Shown piece by piece: positions 1 through 11,800 of a stretch of DNA of 64,000 nucleotides. The stretch spans positions 34,796,753-34,860,752 of the forward strand of contig NC_068349.1 in the NCBI RefSeq assembly GCF_014633365.1. The letters run 5' to 3'. The translations under genes and the position numbers were made by a program. The stretch's first letter is position 1, and each line of letters starts with the position of its first letter. The notes beneath the pieces were generated by a model. The model did not search any database. It was not told the DNA's origin and saw only the letters and a program-made list of their open reading frames with translations. This stretch comes from Diospyros lotus. Lineage: Eukaryota; Streptophyta; Magnoliopsida; Ericales; Ebenaceae.

Positions 1-1404
1 ATGAAATGAACTCAAATTTTGAAGAACGTTACTAACTTTTGCTTACCTTACTAACTTTTGCTTACCTTAATCTTGGTTTTGACTAGCATAAAAAACTAGC
101 AAAGGGTTTCATGTTAGCTTACTTGGTATGAATAAACTAAGACCTCCACACTTAAGGTGAAAATGGTCAGGATTGTAAAGCTTCCCCAACGAAAACATCC
201 AACCTTTTTCATCCAGGGATATAAATATAATACGCTTTATTTACTTTTGATGTAATTAATGCATGTGGTTAGATTTTCTATACGCATCACGGGTTTATTT
301 TTGTAAATTCTGGGGTGCATACTTTGATGCTTGAAACATGTTTTTAAAAGAGTTTTGAAAAAAAATATATATTTATCCTAGTATTTACCTATATAATGTT
401 ATTTAATCTACAATAATAAGTTTTTAGGAGTATTATCTCTATACAAAAATAAATCGTGACAAAAAAAAGTCAAGTTTAATGTGATATTTATCTCGACATT
501 ATGTTCTTTGCTAGAAAGGTGACAACGCTTATTGACTAATCTATTTTCTTTAAGATGACCTTGCATCCACTATTTAATAGAAAAAATAAGAGAAATAAAC
601 ATAAATACATAAGCTCAATAAGACATATTAATGGTGTATGAGTGTAGAGTATGTGCAACATAAATATATCAGTGACATGATAAAATATCTCGTTTAAACT
701 AAGGACTTGACCAATTTGAAGTGTATCTTACTCAGAATTAACTACTAAACTTCTAATATTTTTCATTAGAAAAGAATTCATTACATCGAACCACAATTAC
801 TTCCCTTTGCCCAACACCAAGACTCTTCACAAAAGCATAGTTTTAGACTACATTGCACAAAAACAATAACATGATACGTTTCTAATACGGAATAAAAATA
901 AAAAAAATGACATTTTTCAAAAAAGAAGAAAATAAAAATTCAGGATAAAAGCATAAATGAAAAAATATAAGGACTTTTTTTGTAAATATATTTTTAATAT
1001 AAAAAATTATAAAAAAATATTATTCAATCTAAAAATAAACATAAAATTCATTATGATTCATAGGGATATAAAAAAAAACCTATGAAAGCAAATTATCAAT
1101 GAAAGTAGGGAAAAAAATAGGGACAGCTTCAAATCAACAACCCTAACAAGAAAAGGTGGTTCCAAATCACTCTGAAAGATTATAACAACACAATCAAATT
1201 ATCACAATAAAAATAAAATCATTAGTTTATAGATAAGAATCACTAAATCAGAGTTGTGAATAGACAACAATATCGAGCAATCGACAGTGGCACTGAGCAC
1301 GAAATTGTGAATCGTTTCGTGTTGCACGGAAATGATAACACCAAGCACATAAACCTCAATTCATATAAATGCAACACTGAGCAATCGACAACAAGGGGAA
1401 ACCA
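1..1404. other. Intergenic AT-rich sequence, no gene seen
   Basis: The stretch is AT-rich with many A runs and stop codons in all frames. No conserved coding segment, LTR pair or terminal inverted repeat was recognised. It lies downstream of the ARABIDILLO-type gene, which is transcribed toward it. Confidence 0.6.
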
Positions 1405-1527
1405 AGCAATCGAAGTTGGAAATGCAAGAAATCAAACATCGAGCAATCAAAGTTGGAAATGCGAGAAATCAAACATCGAGCCATCGAAGTTGGAAACACG
1501 AGAAATTGAACATCGAGCAATCGAAGT
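1405..1527. repeat. Minisatellite, 37-bp unit, about 3.3 copies
   Basis: Units start at 1405, 1442, 1479 and 1516, a constant 37-bp spacing. Each unit begins with agcaatcgaag or a close variant, followed by ttggaaatgc and a gagaaatc-type core. Partial units (gagcaatcga) flank the array near 1378 and 1552, so the decayed array is wider. The open frames running through it follow from the repeat, whose composition avoids stops, and are not genes. Confidence 0.85.
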
Positions 1528-2600
1528 CGATAGTTAAAGAGAAATCGAACATAGAGCAATCGACCGACAAAATGAACAATGATAAAAGGGACAGCCAGCG
1601 GTTCGAGAGTTAAGAGTCGATAGTCAAAGAGAAACTAGGGCTAGGGCAACCCGGGCCTGAGAATTAATATATGCTGATTAGAGACAAAAATTCTTCCGTC
1701 TCTAACCAACGTTTGTGGACGAAAACACATTCCCAAATGATAAACATGTTTTCGATATTTTTAATTTATTACAGAACGGTCCCAAAATATTTTTGAAATT
1801 GTAGAAACAATCTGAAAATATTTTTGGGCGTTTTTGAAATTTCAAGTTTCAAAAACAAGAAACGTTTTAAAAACGCCAAAACGACATCTCCAAGATGTTT
1901 CCGTGCATCACAAGTTTTAGAGATCTCGAGATCTAGATAAACACAAGGCTAACATCCTAAATCGTCGTCCCAGATGCAGATCGACCAATTTCAAATCATT
2001 ATTTATGAAACACAACGCGGGTGCATCACAAAATTGTTCCATACACCTACAATGCACAAGACCAACAATGCTCGCCCTAAATAATCCTTACCTTGTGTCC
2101 TCTGTCATTTGTCTTTTCCTGTGTTAATTTACTTAGTAAAATAAAGCTATAAACCATTGTGATGATGATCAAAATATGATTGTTCTCGTACACAATTTTA
2201 TCTCAATATTGTAAAGGGAATTGTAACTTTTAACCTTTACCCTTCAACCAATCATGAATATAATGCAAAAACTTACACCCAAAATGTCTCCTTGGCTCTA
2301 TAGTTTGATCTGAGGCATATAATAATAGGTAAGCTTGAAAGCATGTTAAAAAAAGACAAAAAAGAAAGGGGAACATGAAATGAAGAGAACATGCATAATC
2401 TACCTGACCCACTTCAACAGAGATTCATGATTCAGCATCAGCAACAGAGGCATTTCTAACACTTCCAATCACATTTCTGTAACAATGGTTCCCAGATTAA
2501 GTCAAAACCACATTTATAAAGTCTTAGGAACAGCTCTAAATGCACCATTTTACAGAGGATATCTTCATCATAATGCAAAAAACCCGAAAAAAGAAGAAAG
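1528..2600. other. Intergenic sequence, no gene seen
   Basis: No coding segment or bounded mobile element was recognised. A short stretch near 1790-1870 repeats motifs such as tttttgaaatt and aaatattttt, but nothing could be delimited. Confidence 0.5.
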
Positions 2601-2895
2601 AGACGAAAAGAAGGGCGATATGCTGGTCTTCAAACCATCACTCACCAAACTACAAGCTTAACGTTTATGATTGAATAGAAATGATAATGGAGATAAACAC
2701 ACAGAAACCTACACAGAGCGCCTTGAATAAGATTTGCCAGAACTGTTCCCAGGCGCAGTGCTAGGTTCTTCATTGAGGTTACAGACATAGCATATTGCCA
2801 CGGCACACCAGTCTGCTACTTAACCAATGAAATCTAACTGAGAACAAAATGCCTCCATCAACAAACCTGGCTCAGATTGTTTCCCCCTGACCAAA
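2600..2895 (-). other. Probable 3' UTR of the ARABIDILLO-type gene
   Basis: This sequence directly follows the stop codon at 2898-2896 on the minus strand. It has no long ORF. The extent is inferred from typical UTR lengths; no single polyadenylation site stands out. Confidence 0.4.
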
Positions 2896-5800
2896 CTACT
2901 CCTTGGCTTGAAGTTCCATCTGGTGGTGCTCTAGGTTGCGGAGGACTATTCTTGCAAAAATTTTAGCTTCGAGTGGTGCAGTTGCTGCTGCAGCTGCAGC
3001 ACGCAAAACCCGTGGTGCCCCAGCATTCTGCAAAAGGTTAACATGGTGCACTGCATGCCGGCCACCTGGAATTGTGAACTGCAATTCAAAGAACAAATTG
3101 GCAGAGGGTTTTATCCTGATAAGTACAGTTTGTTCAATGTCATATAGTGCCAGAAGGCATATGATAGGTAAAGATTAGTTTGTATTTGTTTTCAGAGTTT
3201 AGTTTACTCCTTTTCGTATTTATTTTCTTTTTTGGGTGCAAGTGTATCTGTGTGCGTGATTTTTTTTTTTTGGGGGGTGGGGTGGTGAAGAGATTCCAAT
3301 CCATGTACCTGGAGAAGGGCAAATGCGGCGCATGCTTTAAGTATGGAAAAAGGATTTCGCAGCATTATCACAAATCTTCCAATCTCAGCACCACTAACAA
3401 GAATCAAATAAGAACAACCATAAAAATTTAAGAAGAATACAAGAGGAAGCGAGTAACTGGAGGAAGAAATCAAATCATATAAAGGAGTATAGATACTTGT
3501 GACATTATAGACAAGGATCAAATTTTAGTTAACACAGTGGCAGAAATTTAGAGATACTTTAGGAACATTTTAGAAGCAACAAAAGAATTTTTACATAGAA
3601 ATGATGTGAAAGCATAAATTGAAATTATGTAAATGCATACAAACTTAAGAATTACTAAATTAAATAAAATATAATTTCACTATGGTTTGCTTCTCTCTAT
3701 TGGAAAATGAAAATGTTTAGGCTGTTTCCATAGAGGCAAATGAAGATTTTATTCCGTAATCATACTATAACATTTTAGTTCTTCTTTCTTCCTTTTTTTT
3801 TTTTTTCGGGCAACGTAAACTTCCCATACTATATAATTTTAGTTAATACCATAGTTGATAGCCCAAAGTTTTCCTTTAGATTTTCATTATTCATATTTTG
3901 CAACATTTTGAGGAAAAGACATTGATAGTGCATGAAGCCCCTGCTTTATGAGGACTGTCCGTGTATGCAACCTTACCCTTGTTTTGCAAACAAACTGCTT
4001 CCACAACACTTGAGGAAAAACAAAAAAATGAGCATGCTGATATTGATAAATAGCACATAATACATCATATTCTTGGAGTCTGAACACTCAAGTCTTTAGA
4101 GTACGCAAGGGGGGAAGTGCACTTCCACATCAAGGAGGACATCGGCACTAAACAGATATACCTGATAACTGTGAGAAAATAATTAAGAGAGAAAAAAAAA
4201 CACATATAATAATTAGCCTCTCTTAACTTGTTATTTATAATAAACATAATGATCCTTAAACCTATAGGTTTAATCTAATTACAAATAAAACACACATATA
4301 ATAATTATAATATATACTAATAATTCTAACATTCCCCCTCAAGTTAGAGCATAGATATCATATGCACCAACCTTGATATAAATATATTCCACTCGATCAC
4401 CCTTTAGAGACTTGGTGAAGACATTTGCAAGTTGATTATTGGAGTTCACAAACTCTATAATAATAATATCTTCAACCAGCTTTTCTCTAACAAAGTGATA
4501 GTCGATTTCAATATACTTAGTCCACTCATGGAACACTGGATTGGAAGCAATGTGTAAAGTAGCCTGATTATCACAAATAAACTTCTTAGGAGACACTTCA
4601 CAAAACTTGAGTTCCTGCAGGAGTTGTTTAAGCCAGATGAGCTCACAAGTTTCATTAGCCATAGCCTGATACTCTGCCTCTGCACTAGATCTAACTACTA
4701 TATTCTGTTTCTTACTTCTCCAAGAAACCAGATTTCCTCCCACAAGAACACAATATCCAAAAGTTGACCGACGATCAAAAGGAGATCCTGCCAATCTGCA
4801 TTTGCATAACAACAAATATCTGTGTGTCTCTTATCCTCATAGAGTAGCTCTTTACTTGATGCTCTTTTGATATATCTTAGAATTCAGATAATAACATCCC
4901 AATGAGAATCACATAGTGAACTGAGGAACTGGCTAATTACACGCACAGCAAAAGCAATGTCAGAACGAGTGACTGTGAGATAGTTTAACTTGCTTATTAG
5001 TCTCCTATACCTTCCAGGATCTGAATAAAGCTCCCTCTGTCCCAGCAAGAGTCGGACATTCGAATCCATTGGGGTGTCAACTAGTTTGCAATTCACCATA
5101 ACAATTTCTTCTAACATGTCAAGTGTATACTTCCTTTGAGAAATTGAGATACCATTTCCTGATTGAGCAACTTCAATACCTAAGAAATACCGAAGTCGGT
5201 CTAGGTCTTTGGTTTGAAAGTGCTGATGTAGATGTTCCTTCAGCTTCTGTATTCCAACCTGATCACTCCCTATGATAACAATGTCATCTACATAAACCAT
5301 AAGGTAGATACATAAGGAAGAAGAATGGCGATAGAAAACTGAATGATCAGCCTCACTTCCAAGTGAGACCAAAGGCTTGAACCACAGTGTTGAACTTGTC
5401 AAACCACGCCTGTGGAGATTGTTTCAGACTATAGAGAGACTTTCTGAGTTTGGAGACTACATTGGACTCCCTCTGGACTCCCTCTAAACAACAAAACCAG
5501 GTGGTTGCTCCATATATAACTTTTCTTACAAATCACCATGAAGAAATGCATTTTTAATATCAAACTGATAGAGTGGCAAATGACGCGTTGCAGCAAGAGA
5601 GAGAAAGAGGCAAACAGAGGCCATTTTCGCAACATGAGAGAAAGTATTGTTATAATCCAGCCCATAGATATGTGTAAAGCCTTTGGCAACCAAGCGAGCC
5701 TTAAGACGTTCCACCTGGCTATCAGGACCCACTTTGGGAGTGAATACCCAACAACAACCAACGGGAGTCTTTCCCGATGGTAAAGACACCAAATCCCAAG

Positions 5801-8800
5801 CACCATTTGAATGTAAGGCGTCAATCTCATTTAACATAGCTTGGCACCAACCAGGATGGGACAGAGCTTCACCTGTGGTTTTAGGAATAGAAACAGAGGA
5901 AAGACTCGAAACAAAGGCACTATAAGGAGATAAACGGTCATAACATAAAAAGTTAGAAATAGGATGGGGATTACGAGTAGATAGTATACCTTTGCGAAAA
6001 GCAACAGGGAGATTGTCGAGCTCAGGATCCAAGGCAGGAGGGACAACAGATGGAGCGAGCGAGTCAAGAGAGTCTTGGGATGGAGCAATGCTAGCACCGG
6101 TAACAGGATGAGGACGACGGTGATATGTAAGAAGTGAAGGAGCTATGGTAGGTGGACTGGAAAACAGTAGGTTAGGCGCCACAGAAGAGATAAACAAACC
6201 CAAGGAGGACAATGAAAGAAAAGAAAAAGGGACAGGCAAAACTGGTGAAGACTCTGTGAATCAGGCTGAGCAACCCAAAAAAAAGACTGATGTTCAAAGA
6301 ATGTAACATCAACAGATAAAAATAGCGATTCAGCTTAAGAGAGTAACACTTATAGCCTTTTTCAACCGGCAATAGCCGAGGAAGATACACTTGAAAGATT
6401 TTGCAGCAAGCTTATCTTGTCTAGGTGAAAAAAATGCACAAAACATATACATCCAAAAACATGAAAAGGAACAAAATAAAGTGGCTATGTAGGGAACAAA
6501 AGGGAATGAGAAATTTGCTCCTGTAATGCTGAGGATGGCATGCGATTGATTAGATAACATGCAGTTAGAACAGCATCACCCCAAAATTTGGTGGGAAGAT
6601 TGGCATGTAAAAGGAGTGTCTGCGCAATCTCAATAAGATGGCGATTCTTACGCTCAGCAACACCATTTTGTTAAAGTGTGCAAGGACAAGAGGATTGATG
6701 CAGGATGTCATTAGCAGTCATAAAGGTAATAAATGGAGAAAAAAAATACTCAGGGGTATTATCATTATCACTACGGAAGGCACATATAGAAACTCCAAAC
6801 TGTGTTTTTATTTCAACAGTAAATGTCTGAAAAATAGAAAACAACTTGAACCGACTCTTCATAAGAAACAACTAAGTGCAACAAGAAAAGTTATCAATAA
6901 AAGTTATCAATAAAAGTAACAAAATATGAAAAACCAAGAGTAGAATTGACGCGGCTAGGCCCCCATACATCAGAGTGCACAAGGGAAAATGGAGCATCAG
7001 CCCTATTATTGACCCGATGAGGAAAAGAATGACGAGCGTGTTTACCATGCTAGCACGACTCACAATTAAATATGGACAATGACGACAAACTAGGAGCTAA
7101 TTTCTTCAATTTGGAGAGACTGGGATGACCGAGATGATAATGGAGAAGATCTGGGGAAGCAGCACTAGTGCAAGGTACCGGTGACCTAGGCACAACAAGA
7201 TGATAGTGTCCCTGTAACTCACATCTGACGCCTATCGTCCGCCCCGTACCCTGGTGCTGAACACAAACAAAGGTAGGAGTAAAGAGAACAGAACAATTAT
7301 TAGAATAGGTAAATGAGGAGAAAAGAAGTTCATTACCACACATATGGTCAATGGCGTCAGAATCTATAATCCAAGGACTAACAGATGAGCCTTGAGCAAC
7401 ACAAGCAACGGGATTACCAAGATGAGACTGCTGGGTGGCCTAGAACTTCAGGAAGGCATCATACTCAATTGCAGACAAAGGTACCAATTGTGAACCTAGT
7501 GGAGATTGAGTAAGACTATGATCGCTCTAAAATACATGAGCTACACTGGTAGATGATGCAGGTGGAGTAGCTGACCGACTATGTTTCTTCCAACATTTGT
7601 CCTCAAGATGACCCAGTTTCTTACAAAAGGTACACTATAGACGTGAGTGATTATTATTACGTACTCTATTTCCTTTAACGGTGGAAGCCTGAGATACAAG
7701 AGCTGAAGATTCGGCTGGAGGAACAACATGAGAAGAAGAAGACATACCATGTGCACCTATCATATTCAACAACCTTTTGAAAGAGTCATTCATGGTAGGG
7801 TTAGTGGAGCTGGTCAAGATTTGATGTCTGATGGCGTCAAACTTTGGTTTCAGACCAGAGAAAGCAATAAGCATAAAAAACTTCTCTCGTTGAGCAATTT
7901 GTTCAATGCGGGTCGTAGTACGAGGAAGAATAGCATCAAATTCTTGCATGAGAGCCCGAACCTACCCTAGATAAGATTCCATGGATGACTCCTGCTTGAG
8001 ATTCTTGATATTAGAAACCACAATGTACAAACATTGGATGTTGTTTGTATAACACTCTTCTGCTTCCTTTCACACATCAACACAAGTTTTAAAGGGGCGA
8101 AAGAGCTACATGATAGATGGATCAATAAACTGCCATAGAAGGCTACATAACTGGGCATCAACTTATTCCCATCTCGCCCAATTAGCTTCTGGCACACTTT
8201 CAGCCTTCGTGGTAAGATGATCCGCTTGACCTTGCCTTTTGAACTACATTTTGATAGATGCTGCCCATGAGAGATAATTGACAGACCCTATCAACTTGAT
8301 AGTGGTAATAGTGGTTGTCCCAAGATTGGAGGCAGCAAAGGATTGAGAGGTAGTAGGGGCAACGACAGAAACCGAAGCGGGAGTAGCACCAACAGAAACC
8401 GCGTCACTGAGGTCAGACACGGCGAGGACTTTGACACAAGAAGTAGCTGTAGGGGTCGGCGGCAGTCAAATCTGGAGAATTCAGTGAAAGAAGACCGGCG
8501 AACGCACTGTCACGCGCCGATGTGTGGAGGCAGAGGCAGCACGTGGCAACGTGTGGCTGGTCCGACGGTGGCGATTCTTCTGCGGTCGGCCGATCTGGAG
8601 GCGGTGAACCCGAGGGTGGTGGTGGTGGTGGAGGTGGAGTGGTGAGGTTGTGGCCAAACAATGGGGTTTTGGTATGGGCAGTGACAGTTAGGGTTTAAAA
8701 GTAGCTAGAAAATGATACACAACGACGACTAGGGTTTTTGTCCCACCGGTGGCTCTGATACCATGTGAGAAAACAATTAAGAGAGAAAAAAAATTCTAAA

Positions 8801-11800
8801 AGACTAGCCTCTCTTAACTTGTTATTTGTAATAAGCATAATAGGGCTTAATCTAATTACAAATAAAACACACATATAATAATTATAATATATACTAATAA
8901 TTCTAACAATAACACCTTAGAAACAACACACACACACACACACACACACACAACAAAAGTGCAGAGAGAGAGAGACCTGCATCTCAGATGACCTGCCTCC
9001 TGAATTCGAGCTGATTCAGTTACTTGTGTCAAAGCTGTAGGAGCTGATGATACAGCGGCAGCACCAAATGCTTGTGGATCAGAAAATGTAAGGACAAATG
9101 CTTCAATGTGCTTCAGAGCCATTCTCCTAGCTCCATCTAAGCTCACACTTTTAGACGTGCTCTCTGATGAAGTCCCTACCAGTGCTAATTCATCCATTCT
9201 GTACAAAACATGCATACATGATAATCAATTCATCATGATATCTAATAAACATGAGGTGACGTTAAGACACAAGAAGATGCAGAATAAATTGCTTGCTAAA
9301 TTTTCAGCAAGTTGTTCCAAGGATGCAGCCCTATAAAGGTAATGCTCAAGGTTGAGATGTGGAGCCCAGAACTGATATGTAAGATGGATACTAGGAAGGT
9401 ATAAGCGTCTTAGTTACGGACTTACGGTTCCATTTTACATCTTCTGGACAAGATGGGTTTGGCTAAAGATTTTGTGAATAAAGGTCTTTGGGGCATTTTG
9501 ACCGTCACACCCTCGGTTTCAGTCAATGGGTCTCCCAAAAGACTCTTTGGAAACTCAAGAGGGTTGCAGAGGAACCATTTACCCCTCTTACTGTTTATTA
9601 TACAGAAGTTGTGCGTGTCACTGCGTGGTCTCACAACGTTCAAGGTGTTTCCTTTAATTACTCTTATACCACCAAATGAAGAATAAAAAGAGAAGGAAAA
9701 AGATGGGATGAACAAAGTATTTCAAACAAAACTTGGATAAGAATCTTAAAATATAGAAGCAATTCATGTTCAAGTACCTTCCATCAAACATGTATGCTAA
9801 TGCCAGCGCAGCCATGAAGCGTGCCATTTTAGATGCTGATGAAGAACAAAGACGAACAAGGGCAGGAACTCCCCCTTCCTCAACTATTCGAAGAGCATTA
9901 CCAGCGTTAAATGCAAGATTCCAAAGAGCTCCAGCAGCAGTCTCATGGACATCCTGAAAGAGAAGTCTATTCAAGCTTACAGCATAATAAAAAATAAGAA
10001 AACAGGGGAAAAAACACTTTTACCAGGCACTACAAGCACAAAATATTTAGCAAAGATGCATGCTGGAGCTATACATTCAAGAAATAATTCTCATCATTCC
10101 ACCACATGAATTGGAAGTGCCAGTAACAGGTAACCAGGACCATATGTTGAAATATTTTAAAAAATCTCAAGTATACGTACTAAAGAATCTGAGATGAGTT
10201 ATCAGATGCAGGCATACTTCTTTAAAGCATCATGACAGAATTTTACTTCTCTTGCTTAATATTTATGTATTTAGTTTTCTATTCAGTTTATTATGGAGTG
10301 AGGATGAGTTATCAGAAGTACAAAGATACCTTTGAACATCAATTTGGACAGAAAAGTAGGAAGGCAAACCTCCACAGTGCTGCTATATTCATAATATCAT
10401 AACAAAAAAAAATGTGTGTCAGAGAGAGAGAGAGAGAGAGAGGGAATGAAATTTCAGCTCCCTCCCTCTCATAAAAGTCAACAGGAAGAATCACCTAACC
10501 CTACTAGGAACCTTCAAATTTCATGCCAGGACATAGACCCACAGCACCTAATTTGGTGCTTCAGCAGTTAACTAAAAAGACTATCCTAGCTTACAAAATT
10601 TCATTTCTGTGATGTCATGCCAAGATCTAAACCATTGTACACTCCCAAAATGAGCTCAAAAAAAGGCAAACACTTTTCTACCTTACAAAATGCCATCCCA
10701 TCTATGTCATGCATAATTTTCAAAATTTTATCAGCAATTGAAGACTATTACCTATCCTATATTCCAATAGTCTGGATTGTGGAAAGAGTAAGCATAAGCT
10801 GAGAGCCAACCGTGACGCATATCAATCAACTGCTAGGCAATCATACTAACAAACGAAAAGCAATGTGCTCATTTTTAAATTTTGTATTGGCACATTCCTA
10901 CAAATCTTCACCTCACCAAGCAATATAGTTCTCACCCACTTCAAAATAAGCTTAATATAATAAGATTATGCTTCCACCAAATCAAAATAACTGCTACAAG
11001 CCACTCACATAGAATCTGATTCTATAGTTATAAGCACTATATCTTAAGCTCCAAAGGTATCTCTTTCAAATTCTCAAGCATAAGCTCGTGAACCTAAAAA
11101 ACAATATAGCAAAAATCACTAAATCTTGTTATCAATCTAAGAAATTGTGAATATGATATAGAGAGAATACATCAGTTTGAGGTGAAAAAATAGAAAGCTT
11201 AAGACACAATTCCATCATTAAAAAGATGAGTGCCTGCCAATAGGAGGCTTATGGGATTTATGTAAGCACAACAGAGGGATATTGGTCTGGTGTAAAAGGA
11301 GAATTTTCTTTAATACTTGAATCGTTGATGACCTAGGCCTCCACTCAGAGGTGCACATCATCTCAAGCATATTATATCCACAAAATTACCAAAAAGAAAT
11401 CTACATCGTTTTCGTAACTAAGAATCTGAGGTCATCTGGATGATAAAGTTCAATGATGAGAAAAAGATAAACAAAAGCCGTTTTTGGGGGGAAAAAAACA
11501 AATGAGTGAATGTGTGTATTAGAGGGTGTATTAGAGGGCGGGCCTCTAGATAATAGAATTAAGAAAAAGGAACTAACAGCTAGGAGAAAAGACCAACCAA
11601 AATTAATATTCAAAGAAAAAAGCGAAGTTCCAAGGGTATTATACTATTTTCCTTTTCTTCATCATCTCTTATCCTGAAGGGGAAAGGAGTTTGATTTGGA
11701 TTTCTCAATTTTAAATAGTAGTCAGGAATTTAGAATCAGCAAGCTAGAAGAAGCAGAGTAGGGTAATCATGACAGTGAAAAACTGAACGCTAACCTTTTT

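Larger units (their letters stand above)
4170..8908 (-). mobile_element. Copia LTR retrotransposon (A) in ARABIDILLO intron 10
   Basis: The element is complete but decayed and lies in the same orientation as the host gene. Two short LTRs (4170-4331 and 8764-8908) start TGTGAG and end TTCTAACA. They are flanked by a perfect 5-bp target duplication, ATAAC (4165-4169 and 8909-8913). On the minus strand the 5' LTR is followed by a primer-binding site, TGGTATCAGAGCC, typical of initiator-Met tRNA priming. The 3' LTR is preceded by a polypurine tract containing GAGGGGGAA. The domain order gag, GAG-pre-integrase, integrase, RT, RNase H is that of Ty1/copia. Confidence 0.93.

Noticed and set aside
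1405..1527. Possible CRISPR array
   Set aside because: The units are contiguous with no unique spacers, and the sequence is plant nuclear DNA. It is a simple minisatellite.
5538..5925. Plus-strand open frames within Copia A
   Set aside because: They are shadows of the RT region on the minus strand.
8343..8661. Separate proline/glycine-rich gene
   Set aside because: It lies between the Copia A primer site and gag. The low-complexity GGT run explains the open frames on both strands.
9422..9715. NUMT/NUPT (organelle DNA) insertion
   Set aside because: I could not match it to any plastid or mitochondrial gene from memory, so the idea is left as a check and not called.
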